64,000 nucleotides of DNA from a virus. The notes under the pieces are model-generated. The model did no database searches. It was not told the origin of the DNA and worked only from the letters and a program-made list of their open reading frames with translations. Each line of letters opens with the position of its first letter. Position 1 is the first letter of the stretch. Below, one piece after another: positions 25,578-34,331 of the stretch. The translations under genes were made by a program, and so were the position numbers. Where the stretch lies: positions 60,222 through 124,221 of IMG/VR virus record IMGVR_UViG_3300026183_000930; one strand, 5' to 3'.

Positions 25578-26870
25578 TTATACTGCAATGAAGTAAATTA
25601 AACTTACTAGTGCAATAGCAAGACTGCCTCCGTTTAATTCCGCATGTTTACCACTTGCGGCTTTGATAACCACATAGGCTATGAAACCTAATGCAATACC
25701 ATAAGCAATACTAAATGTCAAAGGCATAATTACAGCCGCCAACACAGCCGGAGCATATTCGCTTACGTCATCCCAATCAATATCTTTGAGATTTCTCAAA
25801 AAGTATGTTGCAATGAATATCAATGCAGGTGCAGTTGCAAATGCTGGAATACTCTGTGCCAAAGGAGCAAAGAATAAACACAATGCAAATAATATTGCAA
25901 CTGTGACAGACGTTAATCCTGTTTTTCCACCTTCTTTGATACCAGCACCTGATTCAATATAAGATGTTGTGTTTGAAGTTCCTGCTAATGCACCCACTGA
26001 TGTAGCAACAGAATCTGATAATAAAGCTCTATCAATTCCTTCAACTTCACCGTTTTTGTTTACTTTACCTGTAAGGTTAGCCACAGAAGTCAAAGTACCT
26101 GCTGTGTCCATAAAGTCAACAAATAAGAATGCAAATGCAGTTCCAATAAATCCTGCTGTTGCAATCAAACTAAAGTCTAAACTAAATGCATGAGCTGGAC
26201 TTGGTATTGCACCTGCCACACCATTTAGATCAGATATTCCAAATACCCAAGCAATGATACTCACTGCCAAGATACCAATTATGATTGCACCTGGTACTTT
26301 TCTTTTGTCAAGAATTGCCATCACAGCAAAACCTAAACCTGCAAGTAACACTGGCCACGATGAAATATCACCTAAGCCAACTAATGTTGCTGGATTGTCT
26401 ACCACAATACCTGCATTTTTAAAACCAATGATAGCAAGGAATAAACCTATACCTGCACCAACACCTAATTTCATTGAACGCGGTATTGAATTGATAATAT
26501 ATTTTCTTGCTGGTGTTACACTCAAACCAATAAACACCAAACCTGCAATGAATACTGCCGCTAGTGCCTGTTGAAAAGTATATCCCATACCAAAGATTAC
26601 ACCAAATGTAAAGAACGCATTAAGTCCCATACCTGGTGCTAGAGCCACAGGCCAATTTGCCCATAATCCCATAATTAATGTACCTACCACTGCGGCAATA
26701 ATTGTTGCTGTAAACACAGCACCAAAAGCCATTCCTGTACCTTCTGTTGAAAGTATTGCAGGATTGACCACAGTAATATAGGCCATTGTTAAAAATGTAG
26801 CCAAACCTGCCATTACTTCAGTTTTGACTGTTGTACCGGCTTTAGACAAGCCGAATAGTTTTTCTAACAT
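25578..26870 (-). CDS. AzgA-type purine permease (NCS2/AzgA family)
   Basis: 430 residues, full length. Family motifs: GLATFLTMAYI near residue 22, LAPGMGLNAFF, the substrate-site GTSNTTSYIESGAGI (about 300), and about 12 hydrophobic segments. AzgA proteins import adenine, guanine or hypoxanthine with protons. Placement between folE and guaC/phosphoribosyltransferase implies uptake of external purines to support phage DNA and GTP-dependent deazaguanine synthesis. A transport gene of this size is unusual in a phage. The ribosome site AGGAGG is the best in the window. Confidence 0.9.
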   Translation of the reverse strand: MLEKLFGLSKAGTTVKTEVMAGLATFLTMAYITVVNPAILSTEGTGMAFGAVFTATIIAAVVGTLIMGLWANWPVALAPGMGLNAFFTFGVIFGMGYTFQQALAAVFIAGLVFIGLSVTPARKYIINSIPRSMKLGVGAGIGLFLAIIGFKNAGIVVDNPATLVGLGDISSWPVLLAGLGFAVMAILDKRKVPGAIIIGILAVSIIAWVFGISDLNGVAGAIPSPAHAFSLDFSLIATAGFIGTAFAFLFVDFMDTAGTLTSVANLTGKVNKNGEVEGIDRALLSDSVATSVGALAGTSNTTSYIESGAGIKEGGKTGLTSVTVAILFALCLFFAPLAQSIPAFATAPALIFIATYFLRNLKDIDWDDVSEYAPAVLAAVIMPLTFSIAYGIALGFIAYVVIKAASGKHAELNGGSLAIALVSLIYFIAV

Positions 26871-26889
26871 AGTTTTCCTCCTATTAGAT

Positions 26890-27570
26890 TTAGTTGCTGT
26901 GCCCTTTCATAGACAAGCAAATTTTATAAAATTCATCTCGTGTTGCTGGATCATCTTTAAATGCTCCTAACATGATTGCAGTTGTCATATCTGACTCATG
27001 CTCTCTTACACCCCTATGTGTCATACAGTGATGTTCTGCTTTCACTACCACAGCAACGTTTTTAGTATGAGCATACTCTTGCAATTCTTCTGCAATTTGT
27101 GTAGTCATCTCTTCCTGTATCTGTGGTCGTTCCGCAATGTGATGAATAATTCTGTTGAATTTACTTAAACCAATAACTTCACCATTTGGAATAATACCCA
27201 CCCATGCTTTACCTACAATGTTTTGAAAATGATGAGCACAGGTTGATTTGATTGATATTGGTCCTGATGTGTACATACTTTTGTAACCCATGTTGGGAAA
27301 ACTTGTGACCTTTGGCATTGGTCTGTATCTTCCACCAAACACTTCTTTGACCCACATTTTTGCCACACGTCTTGCTGTGTCTTTTGTGTTGTGATCGTTG
27401 TCAGTGTCAATTACTAGTGTTTGTAACACATCATAAAACTTATTTTCTACTTCTTGTTGAAGAAGATCAATTTCACCTTCTTTGATATACTCGCTGATAT
27501 TGTCATTGCAATGATATCTGGCCTTTGCTTCTTCAAGTCTTTGTTTGATTTGTTTGCTTATTTCTGTCAT
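26890..27570 (-). CDS. folE: GTP cyclohydrolase I
   Basis: 226 residues (E. coli FolE 222). Zinc and active-site motifs are all present: SIKSTCAHHFQNIVGKAW (Cys ligand plus HH), VIGLSKFNRI, ERPQIQEEMT and EHHCMTHRGV (second Cys). It converts GTP to dihydroneopterin triphosphate, the first step for folate and for 7-deazaguanines. With QueD-like and QueE it points to the deazaguanine branch. It lies 30 bases downstream of galE and 19 bases upstream of the permease start. Confidence 0.95.
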   Translation of the reverse strand: MTEISKQIKQRLEEAKARYHCNDNISEYIKEGEIDLLQQEVENKFYDVLQTLVIDTDNDHNTKDTARRVAKMWVKEVFGGRYRPMPKVTSFPNMGYKSMYTSGPISIKSTCAHHFQNIVGKAWVGIIPNGEVIGLSKFNRIIHHIAERPQIQEEMTTQIAEELQEYAHTKNVAVVVKAEHHCMTHRGVREHESDMTTAIMLGAFKDDPATRDEFYKICLSMKGHSN

Positions 27571-27600
27571 TTGTTTCTCCGAGTTATAGTCGTGGATGAC

Positions 27601-28641
27601 TTAAGAAGGAATTTTTGTGAGGTCAATCTTCTTATATGCATCGCTATTCAACCAGTTTACTGTATCTTGACATATTTTGTCAATCTCTGAATTTATTGGA
27701 TTCCAATTTAACATTTTTGTTGTTTTTGAAATATCTGCTGAAACATGAGTAGGGTCACCTTCTCTTTTTGGAAACTCTTTCACAGGAATTGTTTTACCTA
27801 ATGCTTTTTCCATCGATGAAACTACTTGTTTAACACTGAAACCTTTGCCGGCACCTACATTAAACACTTCAGCAATAGGTTGTTGTTGATTTTCTAAAAA
27901 GTCATTTGCTAATTTAAATGCTTTTGCAACATCCCATACATGTGTGTAATCTCTAATTGCTGTGCCGTCTGGTGTGTCATAGTCAGTGCCAAATATTGTG
28001 AAGTGTTCTTTTCTACCTGCGGCCACTTCAACCACATTTGGAATCAAATGTGTTGGTTTGATTCTAACTTCACCTATTTCACAATCAGGTGATGCACCAC
28101 AAACATTAAACAATCTCAGTGCAACTGATTTTAAATCATATGCTCTAGCATAATCTTTCAAAACTTCTTCAACCATTAACTTTGATTTACCATAACTTGT
28201 TAAAGGTCTTTTTGATACATCTTCTGTTATTGGTGGTGTATGACCATCTCCATATACAGATGATGTTGAAGCAAAAACAAACTTTTTTACTCCGTGCTTG
28301 ACACACATATCTAACAGTTGAATTGTACCGTAGACATTGTTACGATAATATTTGCTTGGTTCAGTTACCGAAGGACCTACTAAACTGTTTGCCGCTAAAT
28401 GAAAAACACAATCAAAATTGTTTTTTTGAAAAAGTTCATCAAGCATTGGTAAGTCTGCTTCTTTGTTATAATCAAGACTGTGTCCTTGTGCAAATCTATT
28501 TGCAAAAGGTCTTGTTCCTAAGTTTCTATCAATAGATAGAACTTGATATCCACTTTCTAAAAGATATTTGCTAACATGAGAACCCACATAACCAGTTCCA
28601 CCTGTTACCAAAACTTTTTTAATACTTTGAGTTTGCGACAT
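27601..28641 (-). CDS. galE: UDP-glucose 4-epimerase-like SDR
   Basis: 346 residues (E. coli GalE 338). It has Rossmann NAD motif VTGGTGYVGSH near residue 12, catalytic Ser/Tyr/Lys in FASTSSVYGDG and TSYGKSK, RLFNVCGASPDCEIGE, and the substrate-binding RDYTHVWDVAKA, so extended SDR and GalE rather than dTDP-glucose dehydratase. It interconverts UDP-glucose and UDP-galactose (or GlcNAc forms). It overlaps the glycosyltransferase gene by 23 bases, suggesting it provides that enzyme's sugar donor. Confidence 0.88.
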   Translation of the reverse strand: MSQTQSIKKVLVTGGTGYVGSHVSKYLLESGYQVLSIDRNLGTRPFANRFAQGHSLDYNKEADLPMLDELFQKNNFDCVFHLAANSLVGPSVTEPSKYYRNNVYGTIQLLDMCVKHGVKKFVFASTSSVYGDGHTPPITEDVSKRPLTSYGKSKLMVEEVLKDYARAYDLKSVALRLFNVCGASPDCEIGEVRIKPTHLIPNVVEVAAGRKEHFTIFGTDYDTPDGTAIRDYTHVWDVAKAFKLANDFLENQQQPIAEVFNVGAGKGFSVKQVVSSMEKALGKTIPVKEFPKREGDPTHVSADISKTTKMLNWNPINSEIDKICQDTVNWLNSDAYKKIDLTKIPS

Positions 28642-29797
28642 AATCTCTATACCTATTTCCGCTTCTTAGCCATTGTTCGCCATGGCCTTGCATGATATCG
28701 ATCATACGGTCGATAGTTCCGTTGTTCCAATCTGAAATTCTTCCTTGATTACCATGTGGTTTTTGCAAAGACATTTTTATTTTGTCAATTGCATCTCTTT
28801 TGCTCCATGGCACATATAATCTTGTGTGATCATTTGCAAATGTTTCAGGGAAACTTCTGTATGCTGGATAAACAACATTACATCCTAATGCATCTGCTTC
28901 ACTTACTGTGTTTGACACCCAATCCTGTAAAGCACAATTGAATAGAACTTTACTTTTGTTTACTAGATCATAATAATCATTCTTTTTGAGATTTTCATAA
29001 ACTTTAAATCTACCATTGGTGCTGATTTCTAAATCTTTTGCTCTTTCAACATATTTGACATTGTTGCTTCTCAAAGGACCTCCAGACAGTATTGCAAACT
29101 CAACATCTGGTCTTTGTTGTAATACTTCTTGTACTATGTCCATAAAAAAGTCTGGTTGTTTTTCTTGATCAAATCTTGCCGCAAACACAACACGATTATC
29201 ACGTTCTTCCCAACTATTGATTTTTGCAACTCTGCTTACTACTTCTTCTTTGCCAAAGCTCAAACCTGATATGTTGTAAATGGGTGCTGACCAATTGGCA
29301 ATTCTCATGTGTGCAACCATTTCTTCATTGGTAGCAAGTATATTCACATTTGGAATTTCATTGCACATCTGTTCATACAAACTCATCCATTTAGCCATGC
29401 CCCAAACATGAACAAAGTCATCTGGGTCTACTGCCTGTGCTAGACATCTCAAATAAATTTTTGGTCTGTGTTGTTCTGGTACTTGACAAAGAATATATGG
29501 TAATGATTCCATACCTGGTTGAAACATGTCTTCGAAAAACACAGCATCTTCAGATGTTACATCACCGTTACGCATCATCTGTACTAGATTCATAATCTGA
29601 CTCATGCCAAAATAACTTCTGCCATGTGCATCTAACACTTGTCCTACGGAAATTGATTTGGTATTATCAATTGTTTCTCCAGGCACAATAACATAATCAA
29701 TGTTTCTTCTTTTAAAAGCTCTTTCTGACCAGTCTTGTAACTGAAGTGTGTATCTTCCCTCATATGGTTCTAATCCCATGTAAAACAGTTTTCTCAT
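28619..29797 (-). CDS. GT-B glycosyltransferase (GT4-like)
   Basis: 392 residues. The C-terminal half has the GT4 pattern: VVFAARFDQEKQPDF (nucleotide-sugar domain start), VEFAILSGGP, KVLFNCALQDWVSNTVSEADALGCNVV with the family Glu, and a Rossmann-like N-terminal half ending LATNEEMVAHM. Targets could be phage DNA (as T4 glucosylates HMC), the deazaguanine base, or host/phage surface glycans. Location between DNA-modification genes and galE favours DNA, but this is inference. Confidence 0.75.
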   Translation of the reverse strand: MRKLFYMGLEPYEGRYTLQLQDWSERAFKRRNIDYVIVPGETIDNTKSISVGQVLDAHGRSYFGMSQIMNLVQMMRNGDVTSEDAVFFEDMFQPGMESLPYILCQVPEQHRPKIYLRCLAQAVDPDDFVHVWGMAKWMSLYEQMCNEIPNVNILATNEEMVAHMRIANWSAPIYNISGLSFGKEEVVSRVAKINSWEERDNRVVFAARFDQEKQPDFFMDIVQEVLQQRPDVEFAILSGGPLRSNNVKYVERAKDLEISTNGRFKVYENLKKNDYYDLVNKSKVLFNCALQDWVSNTVSEADALGCNVVYPAYRSFPETFANDHTRLYVPWSKRDAIDKIKMSLQKPHGNQGRISDWNNGTIDRMIDIMQGHGEQWLRSGNRYRDYVANSKY

Positions 29798-29809
29798 AAT
29801 TTTATACTA

Positions 29810-30397
29810 CTACCTTTCTTGTAATTTGTCAAAGTTTTTTTCAGTCTCTTTTACCATCTCAAAATGTTTTTCCAATGTCCAATCATGAATATTAACTCTG
29901 TGGTTGTGTTGTGTTACAAATTCACTTTCAATACCTGCTTGAATATAACGTTGAAAAGGATTTATCCAACTGGGTGTTTTGGTTCCAAGTCCTTCTTCTT
30001 GTAAAAGTCTATCTGATTTGTTAGACAATTTTACCATAGGCATACACAACACTTGATTAAATGTTAACAAGCCATCAATGTAAGCATCAATCAAAAGATT
30101 TTGTGGTATTAAATGTTCTTCTGTGTATCCTTCATCTTGTACTTGTTCTATGTAATGACATCCCACTTGTTCTAGCACAAGATACTTCTGACATCTACGT
30201 AAAAATAAATTAATTTGTCTACGAGCTTCTTGTGTTTGTTGTGCTGTCAGTTTACCACTTAAAACTTCTTGCTTCATAGCATCACATTTGGGCTGATACC
30301 ATTGATAGAAATCTTTGGTGTTGTCTGTGTTTCTACCTAGCCTTGATCTTGTTGGTGGGGTCCAGGATTCTAACTTTTCAATTTGTTCTGTGATCAT
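29810..30397 (-). CDS. Unknown protein coupled to the DGQHR gene (195 aa)
   Basis: 195 residues, helical and Gln/Glu-rich (AQQTQEARRQINLFLRRCQKY). No signal peptide, membrane helix or catalytic motif is visible. It starts by a 4-base overlap (30394-30397) with the DGQHR/ParB-like gene, so the two proteins are made together and may form a complex. It is a candidate accessory subunit of the DNA-modification system. Confidence 0.5.
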   Translation of the reverse strand: MITEQIEKLESWTPPTRSRLGRNTDNTKDFYQWYQPKCDAMKQEVLSGKLTAQQTQEARRQINLFLRRCQKYLVLEQVGCHYIEQVQDEGYTEEHLIPQNLLIDAYIDGLLTFNQVLCMPMVKLSNKSDRLLQEEGLGTKTPSWINPFQRYIQAGIESEFVTQHNHRVNIHDWTLEKHFEMVKETEKNFDKLQER

Positions 30398-31482
30398 GCT
30401 ACTGCCACCATTTCAAGTGGTGACCAGAATCCTTCACACACATTATTTGTTTCAATTTCCATGCTTGATCCTTTACCATGTGTGGGCAATTCAAGTTTTG
30501 TTTGATCATCAGTTTTCATAAGATAAACTTCTCTTATAAAATTACACATGGCCTCAGGTGCTGACCAACTTGCTCCTGGTCTCACATATTCCCATTGACG
30601 TTTGGCTTTGGTATGTGCTGTGTGACTTGAACCAAATTCTGTTTTGATTGGCTTTAAAACTCTTTCACACCAATCATCTGATAACTTTATATTAAGTTCT
30701 CTACTCAAACGTGACAATTCATACAAACCAATATAAACACCTTGATCAACTTCTTCTTGATTAGGAAATGTTTTTGTTATTGACTGCAGAATGTCGTGTA
30801 GTGCTGTTCCAGTCTTATCAAGCTCTATACCTTTGTAAGCATATTTGAAATGACTGAAAAAATGTTTGCCTGTTCCACGTGTGTTTGAGTTTGCTCTTGT
30901 TTTTTTATCTTCAAGATCAATATCAAGTGTGTCAAATTGATCTTGTAGTGTACGAGCTTGTACTGATTTAATTTCTCTTGATCCTAATTTGTATCTTGTC
31001 AAACTGTTTCTATGCAAATCAGCAGGTGTTAATCTTTTTACACCTGTGTCATTCAACAGTTCAAAGGCATATGAGGCAAATGCAGGATCTTCTGTTTCCA
31101 CAGGACAACAAGGCACACTGTCGTAACCTAACAATGCTAATGTCACTATTCTGTGCTGACCATCATATGTGAAAAGTCTTCCGTCCCAAACACCGTCTTT
31201 GATAATTTTTACACCAGCCGCTGGCATACACACACGTGGATCAAATTTACGCATGATGTTAACCACGTGTTTTAGAATAACATCTCGTTGTACTTCGTAA
31301 TCAATCCAAATTGACTCAACTGGTTCCCATTCTACATTTTTTGGAAACCCTAACTTGGAATTATCAATCTTTTGTTTGAATTGATCTAGATGTTGTTCAG
31401 TTATACCAAACTCTTGTTGAAGATTGTTTTTGATTTCTGGCAATATATCGACAAGTTTTTTTGCCAATCTTTGTTGTTGCAT
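30394..31482 (-). CDS. DGQHR / ParB-Srx-fold protein, DpdB-like candidate
   Basis: 362 residues. The central motif TYDGQHRIVTLALLGYDSVPC (residues about 116-136) is the DGQHR version of the ParB/Srx active site. In the bacterial dpd DNA-deazaguanine cluster, DpdB has a DGQHR-type domain and acts with the transglycosylase DpdA. Here the gene lies 260 bases downstream of a DpdA-like gene. It has a strong AAGGAGAAAC ribosome site and its own promoter. A ParB-like regulator or nuclease unrelated to DpdB remains possible. Confidence 0.6.
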   Translation of the reverse strand: MQQQRLAKKLVDILPEIKNNLQQEFGITEQHLDQFKQKIDNSKLGFPKNVEWEPVESIWIDYEVQRDVILKHVVNIMRKFDPRVCMPAAGVKIIKDGVWDGRLFTYDGQHRIVTLALLGYDSVPCCPVETEDPAFASYAFELLNDTGVKRLTPADLHRNSLTRYKLGSREIKSVQARTLQDQFDTLDIDLEDKKTRANSNTRGTGKHFFSHFKYAYKGIELDKTGTALHDILQSITKTFPNQEEVDQGVYIGLYELSRLSRELNIKLSDDWCERVLKPIKTEFGSSHTAHTKAKRQWEYVRPGASWSAPEAMCNFIREVYLMKTDDQTKLELPTHGKGSSMEIETNNVCEGFWSPLEMVAVA

Positions 31483-31536
31483 TTGTTTCTCCTTCTTTAC
31501 CAGTACAATACTGGATTGGTTGAAATATATACTATA

Positions 31537-31564
31537 ACTATAACATATTTTTCAAATATGTCAA
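31537..31564 (-). promoter_or_regulatory. Sigma70-like promoter for the DGQHR-glycosyltransferase-galE-folE operon
   Basis: The minus strand reads TTGACA, 16 bases, TATAGT, with a second TATAGT 6 bases on. It would start an early transcript of at least six genes, from the DGQHR protein to the permease. Confidence 0.75.
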
Positions 31565-31743
31565 CCTTGTTTTTTCAAGTATTCTTCTTTGGATATGTCA
31601 TAGAAAACTATACAATCATAATCTTCTTTTATCTTGTTAAATATGTCCCAGGATTGTTTTTTGGTGATTTTACCATGATATTTCCAACTGACTTTGTTGT
31701 TTTTAACTTGATATATTTTAATATAGCCTGTAAACTCGTCCAT
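31561..31743 (-). CDS. Small unknown protein between dpdA-like and DGQHR genes (60 aa)
   Basis: 60 residues from ATG 31743 (MDEFTGYIKIYQVKNN), one base past the DpdA-like stop; an upstream in-frame start would overlap that gene. It is compact and basic, with a pattern of strands and one helix (SWDIFNKIKEDYD). Unknown; tight packing suggests co-expression with the transglycosylase. Confidence 0.45.
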   Translation of the reverse strand: MDEFTGYIKIYQVKNNKVSWKYHGKITKKQSWDIFNKIKEDYDCIVFYDISKEEYLKKQG

Positions 31744-31744
31744 A

Positions 31745-33217
31745 TTATTCAATGTCAAATATTGAATCAAAATTAGACACTGTTTCTTGTACTACTTTCT
31801 TTTCTTTTTGTACCAGAGCTGGCACTGATTCAACTAGACTGTCAAATGTGGTTGTTTTAGGTGCTCCTGAAAATTTTGCTTTGCTTAATCCGTTTAACAA
31901 TGAACTGTGTTTTTCAATTAATTCAAAAGGTTTTTCAGATTGGAATACTTCTGTAGTAAGATCCACAAACTCCAAAACATTTTCTGGAATACTTTTAACA
32001 TCGTGTGCATCTGTTCTACGATTGGCTTCTTGCACTGCTTCAATCTGTTGATACACATTATGAGCCATCAACAACACATAACTCAAACTGTCCCAACTTG
32101 TTTTTGATTCAAAATCTTCACCTCTACAACAGATATCACCTTCCATGTAACAATCCATTACTGGTGAGTTGTTTACATAAGTTTCATATTCACCTGGAAT
32201 AATATCAGCATACTTTCTATCAAAATTGCCTGCATATTTTTTGTTGTCTTTGGCTTTGTCCATTGTGAATCCAAAACGTGGATTCTTTCTCATCATATCA
32301 AATTCATTAACTGTGTAAACAAGTCCTCTTGCTACGCTGACAAATGCTGATGCTGAATCAAATGACACTTCTATGTTTGGATTGATTTTAACAAGTTCTC
32401 TTTTGATTGCTGTTAACATCACTGCTGGCTCCAGTGCTGACGTACCTAAGAAATGAATCCAATCTTTGCCATTAAACCAACCACCATCTCTCATTTTGAT
32501 CATTCTATACAAGATCAGTTTCCACCATCTCATGTGTTCACCGCCCATAGCCCAACCTTCAAATGCTCTGTCGCCATACACTTTTGGGTCACTAAATGGT
32601 GCCATTGTATCAAACCATTCGTCTGCACTTGCTATGTCATTGCCTTGAATCACATTCAAAAACTTTGTAGCACCCGGAACTCTGTTATTAACAAACCATT
32701 CGTTGTTGTAGGCTGTGTATGCCATACAATCTTTCACAGTGTTAACACCAATACCCAAGTTAACTGAAAAACTTGGTATATCCAAACACATACTCCAATC
32801 AGCAGTGTGTTCTAACCATCTAAGAATCTGCATTCTTATTTCATCGTTTTTGTGTCCTGGTGTAAAAAAATTATCCCAATCAAATTTAAGAATACCTTTT
32901 GCTACCTGAAATCCTCCACTGTCACCTAGTATTACAGTTTTGTCTCTGGGTCTGTCTTGCACAAATGCTTCTTGTACCTTTGACTTTTCAATATCTAATT
33001 TGGCATGCCCTGCCGAATACAAACTCCATTTGTAGTTGAACATTCCTTTGTCATCATACAAATATTTCAAACTGTCTAAGCCTTTAGGCAGTCCTTTTGG
33101 CACTCGGTCTCCCCATTTTTCTTCAGCATTCTTTGATAATAAGTCTGCATAGATAAAACTGATTGCTGGCAAAAACACAGCATAGTCTTTGTTAGATTCT
33201 GTTAAATTTATACTCAT
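31745..33217 (-). CDS. dpdA: DpdA-like DNA transglycosylase (TGT superfamily)
   Basis: 490 residues. TGT-family motifs stand in the right order: ILGDSGGFQ (D99, the base-pocket Asp), CLDIP (D146), NVIQGND (189-194, cf. VQGG), GWAMGGEH (221-228), FLGTSALEP and VSFDSASA (D287, where TGT has its covalent nucleophile). The C-terminal zinc ligands of tRNA enzymes are not obvious, as in DNA-acting DpdA. It should exchange guanine for a 7-deazaguanine in DNA. The C-terminus SNFDSIFDIE almost copies the polymerase tail, so clamp binding is likely. It starts by 4-base overlap with the ORF behind gp44. Confidence 0.82.
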   Translation of the reverse strand: MSINLTESNKDYAVFLPAISFIYADLLSKNAEEKWGDRVPKGLPKGLDSLKYLYDDKGMFNYKWSLYSAGHAKLDIEKSKVQEAFVQDRPRDKTVILGDSGGFQVAKGILKFDWDNFFTPGHKNDEIRMQILRWLEHTADWSMCLDIPSFSVNLGIGVNTVKDCMAYTAYNNEWFVNNRVPGATKFLNVIQGNDIASADEWFDTMAPFSDPKVYGDRAFEGWAMGGEHMRWWKLILYRMIKMRDGGWFNGKDWIHFLGTSALEPAVMLTAIKRELVKINPNIEVSFDSASAFVSVARGLVYTVNEFDMMRKNPRFGFTMDKAKDNKKYAGNFDRKYADIIPGEYETYVNNSPVMDCYMEGDICCRGEDFESKTSWDSLSYVLLMAHNVYQQIEAVQEANRRTDAHDVKSIPENVLEFVDLTTEVFQSEKPFELIEKHSSLLNGLSKAKFSGAPKTTTFDSLVESVPALVQKEKKVVQETVSNFDSIFDIE

Positions 33218-33405
33218 TGTTTTTCTCCTGCCCAGTCTATTTTACCGTTTTCAATTGCTTCATATGTTGCATGGTCACGATCATCAAGAATAATTTCTTG
33301 TTGTAACCCAGCAATAAGTCTTTCAACATCATTTTTGTTTATTGGCTTTTTATTTGTTCCTTTTAACTTTTTCCAAAACATTGTTCTTGATAATCTTTTT
33401 TTCAC
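33214..33405 (-). CDS. Small linker ORF between gp44 and dpdA-like genes (63 aa)
   Basis: 63 residues, basic N-terminus, beginning at a GTG at 33405 that overlaps the gp44 stop (GTGA), and ending in a 4-base overlap with the DpdA-like start. An ATG at 33381 would give 55 residues. It could be the remnant of a clamp-loader partner (gp62) or a small adapter; too short to tell. Its main interest is that it couples translation of gp44 to DpdA. Confidence 0.5.
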   Translation of the reverse strand: MKKRLSRTMFWKKLKGTNKKPINKNDVERLIAGLQQEIILDDRDHATYEAIENGKIDWAGEKQ

Positions 33406-34331
33406 TTTTTATTTCTAATTCTTTCAAGTTCAACCATTGTGGCCGCTAAATTGATTTCAGGGTCAACAACTATAGAATGATTTACTAAACCATTTCTAAT
33501 TGATAATAATGCTTTACCTTTTGATAAATCATCTTCACCAAACCATTCAAGATTCTCATACATTTTTCTATAAACTTTTTCATACTGTTCAGAATCAGCA
33601 TTGTTGATTATAAACTCTCTTGCACTTTTAATATCTCCATTTTGGAACATGGCCACATAAGTTACTTCAACTTCACCTTCTTGTGTGTCACCACTTTGAG
33701 GAACAGTTAATTCACCTGTCTGTGAATTCATTTGACATGTATTAATACATTTTCTTAAATCTGGATAAGTTGCTTTGACATAAGTTTGTAATACTTCAAC
33801 TCCAAACTTAATTTGTTCTTGTGTTAATATTTCACCAACTCTTACTGTGAACATTGTTTCATCTAATTTGAGAATTTTAAAACCTTGACATCTAGAATGT
33901 ATTGCAGGAATAATTCTACGTTCATAATTACAAGTCAATAAAAATCTACAAGTTGATGCATACTGCTCCATTACACCACGCAATGCCGCTTGACCATTTG
34001 GTGATATGTAATCTGCCTCATCAAGTATAATGTATTTGAAATCACCAAAAGGCATTGTTTGTGAAAAGTTTGTAATCTTATCTCGTATAACATCTACAGA
34101 GTTTTCACTTGATGCATTAATTTGTAATACATCACCCCAGTCAACTTCTAGTTCATGTAATAGCAGTTTTGCTAAAGTAGTTTTTCCTGTGCCCGGTGAT
34201 CCGCTAAAAAGTAAATGTGGTATTGCTTTTGATTCAAGCCAAGACATGACTTGACTTTTTTGTGCTTCATCTCTAAAAACGTAATCAGTTACTTTTTTAG
34301 GTCTATACTTTTCTACCCAAAGTTCTTTCAT
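33402..34331 (-). CDS. 44: Clamp-loader ATPase subunit (T4 gp44-like)
   Basis: 309 residues (T4 gp44 319). It has the RFC-box start LWVEKYRPKKVTDYV, Walker A FSGSPGTGKTTLAK, Walker B IILDEADYIS, sensor 1 LTCNYE and the SRC arginine-finger motif HSRCQGFKI. It opens the gp45 clamp and places it at primer ends. The partner gp62 is not recognised in the window. It starts by overlap with the upstream membrane-protein stop. Confidence 0.95.
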   Translation of the reverse strand: MKELWVEKYRPKKVTDYVFRDEAQKSQVMSWLESKAIPHLLFSGSPGTGKTTLAKLLLHELEVDWGDVLQINASSENSVDVIRDKITNFSQTMPFGDFKYIILDEADYISPNGQAALRGVMEQYASTCRFLLTCNYERRIIPAIHSRCQGFKILKLDETMFTVRVGEILTQEQIKFGVEVLQTYVKATYPDLRKCINTCQMNSQTGELTVPQSGDTQEGEVEVTYVAMFQNGDIKSAREFIINNADSEQYEKVYRKMYENLEWFGEDDLSKGKALLSIRNGLVNHSIVVDPEINLAATMVELERIRNKK

